The translations under genes were made by a program, and so were the position numbers. A stretch of DNA of 64,000 nucleotides from CAVUWL01 sp963787415 (GTDB taxonomy: Bacteria > Actinomycetota > Thermoleophilia > Solirubrobacterales > 70-9), in the NCBI GenBank assembly GCA_963787415.1, contig CAWBCO010000002.1:682001-746000 (forward strand), given 5' to 3'. Position 1 is the first letter of the stretch. Every line of letters begins with the position of its first letter. This document shows, piece after piece, positions 1 to 7,099 of this stretch. The notes beneath the pieces were generated by a model. It was given only the letters and a program-made list of their open reading frames with translations. It was not told where the DNA came from and did not search any database.

Positions 1-155
1 ATGCCAGAGGCGGCGGGTTCGCCAAGGGGGGCGTTTGCTTCGACCAAGGCAGTCCTGAAGGAGGTGATGGGCTCACTGGCTTGGGCGGTGGCGGGCAGCC
101 AGGCAGCGCCAGCCACCATGATCGCGACGCCGAGGACGCACCTGGCTCGGCGCAT
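1..155 (-). CDS. secreted protein, N-terminal part only (cut by left edge)
   Basis: Reading the minus strand from the ATG at 155 gives 51 codons running off the left edge. The product begins MRRARCVLGVAIMV, continues with a hydrophobic stretch and ends the leader with PATAQASEPITSF, a classical signal peptide with an A-x-A type cleavage site around residue 26. Mature proteins starting with an EPITSF-like block occur in the same large secreted family as the genes to the right. The ATG lies just after a copy of the palindromic repeat found upstream of several surface-protein genes here. The function of the mature part cannot be seen. Confidence 0.6.
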   Translation of the reverse strand, partial: MRRARCVLGVAIMVAGAAWLPATAQASEPITSFRTALVEANAPLGEPAASG

Positions 156-169
156 CGCTGCGTCCTCAG

Positions 170-240
170 TCGCTCGCGTGCGGAGCACGCCACGCTCCCT
201 GCGTCCTTGCGCTGCTTGGCTAGGCGCGTCCTCGGTTGAG
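170..240 (-). repeat. palindromic repeat family, copy A
   Basis: Plus strand shows CCTCAGT, then a 6-bp stem GCGTGC (176-181), loop GGA, GCACGC (185-190), then CTCCCTGCGTCC. The outer blocks match the copies near 5250, 6190, 10010, 14940 and 16590 while the stem sequence differs but stays paired. It lies directly upstream of the ATG at 155. Confidence 0.6.
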
Positions 241-271
241 GTGAACAGCTTTGGGATATGCCGGAGGAGTT

Positions 272-3200
272 TCATTTCTTACCTCCGCGCTTGCGATTGG
301 CGGCTCGGTGATGGGGGTGGTGCTTTTTAGAGTGAGGCTTGACACATTTGCCGCGCTTGAGGACGAGGCCCTTCTTGCACTTCGGTTGTTCTTCGTGGTT
401 GCCGATGCCGGGGGTGCTGGATTCGCTGCCGACCTGGAGCGGCGGGGGCGGGGGGCTGGAGGCGCCGTGGCACTCATCGGAGGCTTTGCAGTCGGTGCGC
501 GGGGGGACGTAGGGGAAGCCGCCGCCTGCGCGGGCGTCATAGACCTTGACGACGGGGCCGTTTTCGTCCTGAGGAGCGAGGCTGTCGCGGGTGAAGAAGT
601 AGACGTCGGTGCCGTTTTGATCGGTGCTGAGGAGGCCGGAGTCAGAGGCGGAGGTGCCGGCGGAGATGAGGGCGCGGCAGGCTTCGGTGGCCTTGCTGTA
701 GGAGGGAGCGGCTTCTTCGCAGTTGCCGGTGCCCTTGGGCTCCCACTCATAGACATCGGGGCGTTCGTCGGTGTCTGAGGCGACGAGCGCGGCGGCGGAG
801 TCGAAGAAGAGGCGACCGTCTGCGGTGAGGCTGAGGCCATTGGCGGCAAGGCTGGAGTCGGCTTCGGAGGGCAGGCCGCTGAAAGTGCAGGAGGCGCAGG
901 CGAGCTTCGAGGCGGCGGCGTCATAGCGGTAGACCTCGGTGTGGGGGGGTTCGCCGGTTTCTTCGCCGTTGCCGGCGAGGGCGAGGGCCGAGGTGAAGGC
1001 GGCGTATTCGCCGGTCGGGGTGAGCTGGAAGTCGGCGGTGTGGCGGGTCGCGGCTGCGGAGACGGAGTGAAGGACGAGGGGGTTGTCGGGTTCGAGGGTG
1101 GCGATGAAGCGGGGGGCAGAGCCGGGAGCGTCGAGGTAGAGGTTGGGCTGATTTTCAGTGCCGTGCCCGGCTTCGAGAAGCTCGGGGGAGAGGAAGTAGA
1201 TCGAGCCGCCGCTGGCGGGCACCCCGGCGCCGGCGCCGAGCGCGACGGCGCCGCAGTTTTCGGCGGAGCCGACGGCGTTCCAGTGGGGGCCGTCTTTGTT
1301 TGCGACGGGATCACAGGTGCCCGGGTCTTCGCTGCCGGTAGGAAGGAGGCGCAGGGAGGCGGCGGTGCCTTCGGAGTTGATTTCGGCCTCGTAGATGTGG
1401 GGGCTGGGGTCGGTTTCTTCGGCGGTGAGCTTGTCGGCGGTGGTGAAGAAGACCCTGGAGCCGTTGGCGCTCATGCCGTCGAAAAGGACACCTTCTTTGA
1501 AGCCTGTGCCGGCGAACTTTTCGATGACGCCGGGGGTGAGGTCGATCGTTTCGCCGGAGTCGCCGACGTTCATGTAGAGGTGCCAGTAGACGTTGTGGTC
1601 GGCGTCTTCTGTGACCTTCTGGGCGAGGAGGATGTGGGAGCCATCGGAGGAGATTCCGAGCTCGGCGATCCCGTTGGGGTTGTTCTTGGAGGCGTGTTCG
1701 GAGGAGTGGCATTTCTTGGCGCCTTGGATGCATTCGAGGGGGCCGCCGCCGGGCTTGTCGGAGACGACGTGGGTAGCGCCGGTGCTCAGATTGCGGTCAT
1801 AGATCGAGATCTCTTCTTCGGCTTCTTCATTGCCGCCTTCAGCGAAGCGGGAGGTGGAGCCGAAGACGAAGTGGGTGCCGTCGGCAGAGAAGTATCTGGC
1901 GATGTAGCCGTCGGGCTTGGCGGCGGTCGATTCTTCGAGCGGACCCGCCATGCCCTGGGCGAGGCTTTCTTTGCCCGCGAGGTGGAGGGGGATGCCGATT
2001 TCCTGGCCGGCGGAGAAGCAGGGGGAGCAGAGGCCGGCGCCGCCGAAGGCGAGGGTATTGAGGCCGGGGCCGGCTTCAAGGAGCGGGGAACCGAAGGGGG
2101 CAGCGGAGGGGATGCCGGCGGCGGGGAGGCCGACGTATTCGGTCGACCAGCCTTCGGGGGTGCGGGTGGCGATGTAGGGCTCGGTGCCGCGGTTGGTCGG
2201 TTCGCCGATGCCGGGGATACCGCCGTCGTGGATGCCGTAGAGAACCTTTGGTTCGCCGGAGGGGGTCTTGGCTTCGGGGTAGCCGGCGAAGGGCTGCTGG
2301 CCTTCGATCAGGTTGGACTCGACGTCATAGCCAGCGGTATGGGGGGCGGAGACGAGCTCATAGGCGCGGCAGTCGAGGAGCTGGGCGGCGCTGGTCTGCT
2401 GGCGGACGTGGGCGTTGGGGCAGGGATCGTTGGGGCCGATGGAGAGGGGGAGCGTGGTGAAGGTGTGGGGTTCGCCGTGGACTTCGCAGCGCACCCCTTC
2501 TTCGCATTCGTTGGAGGCGAGGAGACGGTAGTGGTAGGTGGTGTCGGGCTGGAGCTTGTCGAGGGGAGCCGTGAGGCGCTGGGCGGCGGGGGAGGAGCCG
2601 GCGTCGAGGCTGGGGCTGAGCTGGGCGTGAGCGAATTCGGGTTCGCCTTCTTCTTCGTTTAGTTCGAACTGTGCGGAGGTGAGGTATTCGACGCTGTAGG
2701 AGGTGTGGTAGGCGGACTCACCGCCGCCCGGGTCGATTTCGGCGTGGATCTGGGCGGTTTCGGCGAAGACGGGGCCAGCCGACTCCGTGCCGAGGGTGGG
2801 TTTGAGGGGGCGGGTGGTGAAGGTCTCGGCGTAGCTGGTGTCGGGAGTGGGTTCGGCGTTTCTGGCCTGGAGGCGGAAATCGTAGGCGGTGCCGTAGGTG
2901 AGGCCGGTAGCGTCTGCGCTGATCTGCCTTTTGGTGGGGAATTGCGTTTCGGAACAGGGGGCGGTCGCAGCGGTGGCCCAGTGGGCGGCGGGTTCGTCGC
3001 TGACGGTGAGATGGGGGCCAGCGCCGGTGAGGCCGGAGGGGTTTGCAATGAGCTTGGGAAGTTCGGGGTCGCCGGCGAGGGCGGCGATGAACTCGACCCG
3101 GAAGGGGCCGCCGTCAGGGCCGCTGACGTTGACGGCGCCGCGAATGAGTCGTTGGCCGAGGGCCTGGTCGAGTTCGCGTTCGAGCGCTTCGGGGCGGGCG

Positions 3201-4768
3201 TCGAAGGGGAGCGGCTGGGTGGAGCGCACGGTCGTTCCCTGCTGAATCGGGAAGCCGAGTACGAAGGTGCCGCCGGTGGCAGCCGAGACGGTGATGGTCT
3301 GGACGTCGTCGGCGGGGACGTATTCGACCTTGCAGCCTTTGACTTCGCCGGCGCCGGCGGGATCCACTTCGCCGCTCAGCTTGGCAGCGTTGGAGGCGAT
3401 TTCGGTGGGGGCGGCGGGGGTCGCGGTGGGCAGGTAGGGAACGGCAGCGAAGACGGCGACGCTGTGATTGCCGGGATCGGCGACGTAGACGGTGCCGGTC
3501 TGGGAGTCGATCGCGTCGCCCTGGGGATCGGAGAGATGGCCGGCGCCGAATTCCTCGATCGGCGCGCAGCCTTCGGAGGTGGTGGTGCAGGGGGCGGAGT
3601 AGTGGCTGCCGGCGGAGTAGAGTTCGCGGGTGGCGGGGTCGATGGCGGGCTCAAGGCCGAAGGGCACGCCGGTGCGTTGGTAATAGCTGTCGGTAACGAG
3701 TTGGCCCGGCGAGAGCTGGATAAGGTTGGCGCGACCGTCTTGGTAGACCTCTTCGGCGGCGGCGACGATGCCGTTGTCGGGGTGTTCTTCTTCACCGTAG
3801 AGGAATCCCTCCGCGGTAGCGAAGAAGGAGCCTTCGGCATCGGGATTGAACTCGTAGATGTCTTCGATGCCGGAGGCGACGATCAGCCTGCCGTCGGTGG
3901 GGTCGACGGCGATGCCTTCGAAGTAGCTTGCGTTGGGGTCGAGGCTACTGCGGGAGAAGGGGCCGTCACGGGCGGTGGAGCCGTCGAGCTGACCAGCCTG
4001 GCCCCAACCGGTGATGAGGTGGCCTTCGGGGTCGAACTTGGAGACGAGGGCGTCGCCGGGGTCACCGACGTAGAGATCGCCAGCAGAGGGGTCGAATTCG
4101 GAGCATCTGGGGGTAGTGGACTCGGTGAGGGGTTCGGGTTCGCCGAGGGCGTTGCGGTGCAGAGAGCAGGAGTTGTCGAGGGCGAGGTAGAGGCGGGAGT
4201 TGTCGAACTTGAAATTGTCATTGTTGCCTTCGAAGGCGCCGGGGGTGCGGCCGGGGGTGGCGGGCTGGCATTCGTCGTGTTCTGTGGCTTCCTGTTCGGC
4301 GGTGCAGAGGTTCTCTTCGGCTTCGGTGATGGCGTGGGGGTTGCCCGGCTGGCCTGCTTCTTCGGTCTTGGTCTTGTTGACTTCCTTGCCGAACATGAGG
4401 ATGAAAACGCCAGCGGGGGAGAACTTCTCGACGCGGTGATCGGCGAGGTCGGAGACGTAGAGATCGCCGGTGGATTCGTCGACGGCGACGTCGTTGGGTT
4501 CGGAGAGGGCGTTTGTGCCGGAGCCGGCGATGGATTCCGAGAAGACGTGTTTGGAGAGGGCAGAGGCGGGGGCGGCTGTTAGCGCGAGTGAGGCAGCGAC
4601 GATTACGACGGCGATTCCGGTAGCGGCGACTCGGCCGCGGAGGGGGCCGGCAAGGCTGACCTTGAGCGGGGCCAGCGAGGCGAGTGGGCGGACCTTGGGC
4701 GCTGGTGGCGAGGCGTTCAGCCCGACCGCAACCGCATCGAACTCGATGCGGTTCCTCGCGAGAATCAT
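272..4768 (-). CDS. giant secreted NHL-repeat / Fn3-like surface protein
   Basis: About 1498 residues. The leader ends in a hydrophobic segment (GIAVVIVAASLALTAAPASA), so the product is exported. It is followed by NHL-type beta-propeller repeats (pattern P-x-D-V-A-V-D-x-x-x-G-x-L-Y-V-x-D), one or two fibronectin-like sandwiches (AKLSGEVDPAG), a cysteine-containing CPN...RQQT...DCRAYELVS block and WD40/PD40-like repeats (SSDGSHILLA, SANGSRVFFT). The C-terminus has CKKGLVLKRGKC and a Lys/His-rich tail. This architecture is characteristic of Thermoleophilia surface proteins of unknown role; adhesion or wall association is an inference. I chose the ATG at 4768 because it is the nearest start before the signal peptide; the open frame extends to 5083, but that part is repeat DNA. 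The chosen ATG sits inside an inverted-repeat element. Confidence 0.8.
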   Translation of the reverse strand: MILARNRIEFDAVAVGLNASPPAPKVRPLASLAPLKVSLAGPLRGRVAATGIAVVIVAASLALTAAPASALSKHVFSESIAGSGTNALSEPNDVAVDESTGDLYVSDLADHRVEKFSPAGVFILMFGKEVNKTKTEEAGQPGNPHAITEAEENLCTAEQEATEHDECQPATPGRTPGAFEGNNDNFKFDNSRLYLALDNSCSLHRNALGEPEPLTESTTPRCSEFDPSAGDLYVGDPGDALVSKFDPEGHLITGWGQAGQLDGSTARDGPFSRSSLDPNASYFEGIAVDPTDGRLIVASGIEDIYEFNPDAEGSFFATAEGFLYGEEEHPDNGIVAAAEEVYQDGRANLIQLSPGQLVTDSYYQRTGVPFGLEPAIDPATRELYSAGSHYSAPCTTTSEGCAPIEEFGAGHLSDPQGDAIDSQTGTVYVADPGNHSVAVFAAVPYLPTATPAAPTEIASNAAKLSGEVDPAGAGEVKGCKVEYVPADDVQTITVSAATGGTFVLGFPIQQGTTVRSTQPLPFDARPEALERELDQALGQRLIRGAVNVSGPDGGPFRVEFIAALAGDPELPKLIANPSGLTGAGPHLTVSDEPAAHWATAATAPCSETQFPTKRQISADATGLTYGTAYDFRLQARNAEPTPDTSYAETFTTRPLKPTLGTESAGPVFAETAQIHAEIDPGGGESAYHTSYSVEYLTSAQFELNEEEGEPEFAHAQLSPSLDAGSSPAAQRLTAPLDKLQPDTTYHYRLLASNECEEGVRCEVHGEPHTFTTLPLSIGPNDPCPNAHVRQQTSAAQLLDCRAYELVSAPHTAGYDVESNLIEGQQPFAGYPEAKTPSGEPKVLYGIHDGGIPGIGEPTNRGTEPYIATRTPEGWSTEYVGLPAAGIPSAAPFGSPLLEAGPGLNTLAFGGAGLCSPCFSAGQEIGIPLHLAGKESLAQGMAGPLEESTAAKPDGYIARYFSADGTHFVFGSTSRFAEGGNEEAEEEISIYDRNLSTGATHVVSDKPGGGPLECIQGAKKCHSSEHASKNNPNGIAELGISSDGSHILLAQKVTEDADHNVYWHLYMNVGDSGETIDLTPGVIEKFAGTGFKEGVLFDGMSANGSRVFFTTADKLTAEETDPSPHIYEAEINSEGTAASLRLLPTGSEDPGTCDPVANKDGPHWNAVGSAENCGAVALGAGAGVPASGGSIYFLSPELLEAGHGTENQPNLYLDAPGSAPRFIATLEPDNPLVLHSVSAAATRHTADFQLTPTGEYAAFTSALALAGNGEETGEPPHTEVYRYDAAASKLACASCTFSGLPSEADSSLAANGLSLTADGRLFFDSAAALVASDTDERPDVYEWEPKGTGNCEEAAPSYSKATEACRALISAGTSASDSGLLSTDQNGTDVYFFTRDSLAPQDENGPVVKVYDARAGGGFPYVPPRTDCKASDECHGASSPPPPPLQVGSESSTPGIGNHEEQPKCKKGLVLKRGKCVKPHSKKHHPHHRAANRKRGGKK

Positions 4769-4796
4769 CAGAAAGTGATCGCGTCGAGCTGAACGC
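4713..4796 (-). repeat. 84-nt inverted-repeat element, copy 1
   Basis: Outer 14-nt arms GCGTTCAGCCCGAC (4713-4726) and GTCGAGCTGAACGC (4783-4796) pair, with one G-U when read as minus-strand RNA. Inside is an 11-bp hairpin AACCGCATCGA/TCGATGCGGTT (4730-4753) and a TCTCGCGAG palindrome-like stretch. A T5 run follows on the plus strand. The second copy at 6774-6855 differs by compensatory changes in both stems. It covers the start region of the giant gene at 272-4768. Confidence 0.65.
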
Positions 4797-5425
4797 GGGT
4801 TTTTGAATAAACGCGGCAAATGCTCCGAGATAACTGCTCGGCTTTGCTCCCTCGCGCTGCTGATCACCGGAAATCTCGCTCGGTCGCTCCGCCTCGCGGC
4901 GCGTCCGCTTTGCCGCGCACTCTGAGTGCTCGGCGGTGGCGTTGCGCAGGCGTTTTGGGCGTTGCGGATCTCGTTGGGCTTAGAGCCGGCGCAAGATGTG
5001 CCGATTCCGATCGCACCTCTCCCCCACTCTCGGCTGCGGAAAGCGGTCGAAAGGGTGCGGACGATGTTGAACTTGGCGCGCATCAGCGTCCTCCTCCGGT
5101 CGACTGGGTCCGATCAGTCGATCCAGGCACCGTCCTTGCGGCTGCCCCCCACAAATGCTTCGCCACTCGCTCGCTGCGCAAAGGAATCAATCTGTGATGC
5201 TTGCTCGCTCGGGCTCGCGGGCGCCCGGCGGCGTCCTCGGTCAGTCCCATAGCTCCGCTATGCGGCCTCCCTGCGTCCTGGCCGTGCTTGGTTTTCGCTG
5301 CGAAAACATGCTTCGGCTTCGCTCGCGGCGCAGAAAGATCAGATTGCGACTGCTTGCTCGCTCCGCCTTGCTGGGAACGGGCCTGGCTCACCTGACCGAA
5401 CCCAGTCGCCCTCTTAAAAGAATTT
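4797..5425. other. intergenic repeat-derived DNA with palindromic repeat copy B
   Basis: No convincing gene. Near 5020-5090 is a block (GAGTGGGGGAGAGGTG and an ATG-GCC-AAG-like start, minus strand) shared with 7020-7100. At 5235-5290 lies copy B of the palindromic repeat: CATAGC (5248-5253), loop TCC, GCTATG (5257-5262), then CCTCCCTGCGTCCT. A further GAAAAC/GTTTTC hairpin with CTTCGGCTTCGCT follows at about 5296-5330. The long open minus-strand frame across 5083-6366 is proline/arginine-rich and is judged non-coding. Confidence 0.5.
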
Positions 5426-5533
5426 GTGAAGGGGGGCGAAACGGGGGCGGCTGACGTCTTGGGGATGGTGGTGGGCTCAGGGGCAAGACATTCGGAGGCG
5501 GCGGAGAGGACCGGCGGCGCTACCATTTCGGTC

Positions 5534-5740
5534 GTGACCGCAAAGGAGAAGCTGTTGGAGCGGGCGCCGGAGCTGACCGAAGTACAGGCCGAGGCGATGC
5601 TGCGTGTCCTCAAGGCACAGGACGAGCTGGAGGTGTACTTCGATGAGGAGGCCAAGCTCTCCGAGGAGGAGATCGCGGCGCGCGAAGATCGCTGGGCCGA
5701 GGCCAACGCCCGCGAAGCGATCCGCGAAGAGCCTTGGTAG
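5534..5740 (+). CDS. antitoxin of MazF-type pair
   Basis: A 68-residue protein starting GTG at 5534 with VTAKEKLLERAPELT, followed by an acidic region (EVYFDEEAKLSEEE). Size, acidity and position immediately before a MazF-like gene fit the antitoxin that binds and neutralises the ribonuclease. The stop overlaps the TTG start of the toxin gene by 7 nt, so translation is probably coupled. An upstream ATG at 5465 is possible, but the extra residues are Gly/Arg-rich and look non-coding. The pair sits alone on the plus strand among minus-strand surface-protein genes. Confidence 0.6.
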   Translation: MTAKEKLLERAPELTEVQAEAMLRVLKAQDELEVYFDEEAKLSEEEIAAREDRWAEANAREAIREEPW

Positions 5741-6045
5741 CGCGCGGGGCGGTCCTCTGGTTGGAGCTGGAGGCTGAGGGAAAGCGGCCGGTCTGCGTGC
5801 TGACGCGCGACGAAGCTATCCCGAGACTGCGAAACGTGGTCGTGGCGCTGATCACGGGGCGCCGGCGCGGGCTGAGAAGCGAGGTGGCGCTCGGCCCCGA
5901 GGACGGGATGGCGCGCGAGTGTGTAGTCAGCCTCGACAACCTGCGGACTGTGCCGAAGGCCCAGTTGGTCGAGCCGATCACGGAGCTCGGGGCCGAGAAG
6001 ATGGACAAGGTCTGCCGGGCGCTCGCCGCAGCGAGCGGCTGCTGA
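5734..6045 (+). CDS. MazF/PemK-type endoribonuclease toxin
   Basis: A 103-residue protein read from TTG at 5734 (MVARGAVLWLELE). It shows the PemK/MazF core: the RGAVLWLEL first strand, RPVCVLTRDEAI, then the conserved C-terminal block VSLDNLRTVPKAQLVEPI and a final KVCRALAAA helix. MazF enzymes cleave mRNA at short sequences and are held inactive by the cognate antitoxin. Length is normal for the family and no break is visible. The gene overlaps the antitoxin gene, the usual layout. Confidence 0.8.
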   Translation: MVARGAVLWLELEAEGKRPVCVLTRDEAIPRLRNVVVALITGRRRGLRSEVALGPEDGMARECVVSLDNLRTVPKAQLVEPITELGAEKMDKVCRALAAASGC

Positions 6046-6159
6046 AGTCGAAGGACAGCGGGCGTCGCGGGTCTTGACGGCGATCATCGGCCGGCCCTCC
6101 GGTTGATGCGCCCTCTCCCCTCGCCCCCGCACACCGCTGGCGGCGGCGGACGCTGCGCG

Positions 6160-6245
6160 TGGCTTTGTCCTCAGTCGGCCCCATAGCGCTGCTATGCGGC
6201 CTCCCTGCGTCCGCGCCACGCTTGGTCCGGCGCTCGCCAGCGATG
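6160..6245 (-). repeat. palindromic repeat family, copy C (relic of a signal-peptide start)
   Basis: Core hairpin CATAGC (6182-6187), loop GCT, GCTATG (6191-6196), with outer GGCC arms having one mismatch. On the minus strand it reads LASAGPSVARTQGG...LRTKPRAASAAAS, nearly the N-terminus of the proteins starting at 10065 and 14993. Here the ATG is replaced by CTG and no hydrophobic segment follows, so it is an orphan copy. Confidence 0.65.
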
Positions 6246-6314
6246 CACGTGGTTTCGGGTCGTGGGCGCTAACTGCAAGAACAGAAAATTGAGGGGAAAT
6301 CCTGGCGAGAGTGT

Positions 6315-6770
6315 TCATCGGTGGGCTCCCGCCTTCTTGTTTGCTTTGCGTTCTTTTTGGCCACAAGGCGTGGCGAGAAGTGGGTTTTCGTTCGTTGTCT
6401 TGCCATTTTGGCCGGCCATCTTGACGTTGAGGCGCAGGGGGGCCTTGCAGAGGTTGGCGCTGTTTTGCAGCAGGCCCTTGTTGCCGCCGTCGAGGCTCAA
6501 GGTGAACTTGGACACGGGGGCGTCGGGAACGGTGGCGAAGCTGGTGCGAAGGCGTGAGTTGACGGAGTCAACGCGGCCGTCGAGGTTGATGTCGATCTGG
6601 CCGTGGAGGGCGGCGACCAGGTCGGGCAGCTTGTGGGAGGAGGCGCGCAGGTAGACGGGGCCTTCGAGAGGCTGGGCGAGGAGGGGGGATTCGGCTCTGG
6701 CGGTACCGAGCTGGGAGGATGGCGGGCAGGAGGTAGCGGGGCTAGGGATAGGCGACTCGGCGTGGTCTAC
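6315..6770 (-). pseudogene. duplicated C-terminal fragment of the 7100-10065 surface protein
   Basis: The minus-strand frame encodes about 145 residues that align end to end with the C-terminus of the neighbouring gene: GPVYLRASSHKLPDLVAAL, GQIDINLDGRVDSV, TVPDAPVSKF, LDGGNKGLLQNS, NGKTTNENPLLATPCG and a basic tail. There is no signal peptide or N-terminal domain. Similarity stops near 6770, where the 84-nt inverted-repeat element begins. I read it as a partial duplication left after rearrangement. The frame stays open upstream to 7100, but that stretch is repeat DNA. Confidence 0.6.
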
Positions 6771-6773
6771 GGG

Positions 6774-6855
6774 GCGTTCAGCCGGACCGAAGCCGCATCG
6801 AACTCGATGCGGCATCTCGCGAGAAATCAGATCGTGATCGCGTCCGGCTGAACGC
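6774..6855 (-). repeat. 84-nt inverted-repeat element, copy 2
   Basis: Outer arms GCGTTCAGCCGGAC (6774-6787) and GTCCGGCTGAACGC (6842-6855) are perfectly complementary. The inner hairpin is GCCGCATCGA/TCGATGCGGC (6792-6813). Relative to copy 1, a C-G pair of the outer stem becomes G-C and an A-U pair of the inner stem becomes G-C, so pairing is kept while sequence changes. A T5 run follows at 6859. The 245 nt up to 7100 contain the GAGTGGGGGAGAGGTG block also seen at 5020-5090 and no gene. Confidence 0.65.
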
Positions 6856-7099
6856 GGGTTTTTAGACATAAACCGACGGCTGCTCGGCTTCGCCTCCGCT
6901 GCCGTCGGGTCTTGCGCGAACGTCTTGGAAACCCTGAACCGCTCGATCCGCGACTTCGTCGCTAGCCTAGGCGAGGTGGTCGCGGGACGGACTACGGGCG
7001 ACTCGGCCGCTGGGGTGGACGGGAATGCAGACCCACCTCTCCCCCACTCCCGACTTCCCATGCCGAAGGTGCGGAAGGTGTTGAGCTTCTTGGCCCTCA

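Noticed and set aside
941..2662. 573-codon plus-strand frame
   Set aside because: Antisense of the giant surface protein; Gly/Val-rich shadow of a GC-rich coding frame.
5083..6366. 427-codon minus-strand frame
   Set aside because: Made of repeat copies B and C plus the antisense of the MazEF pair; no start or domain.
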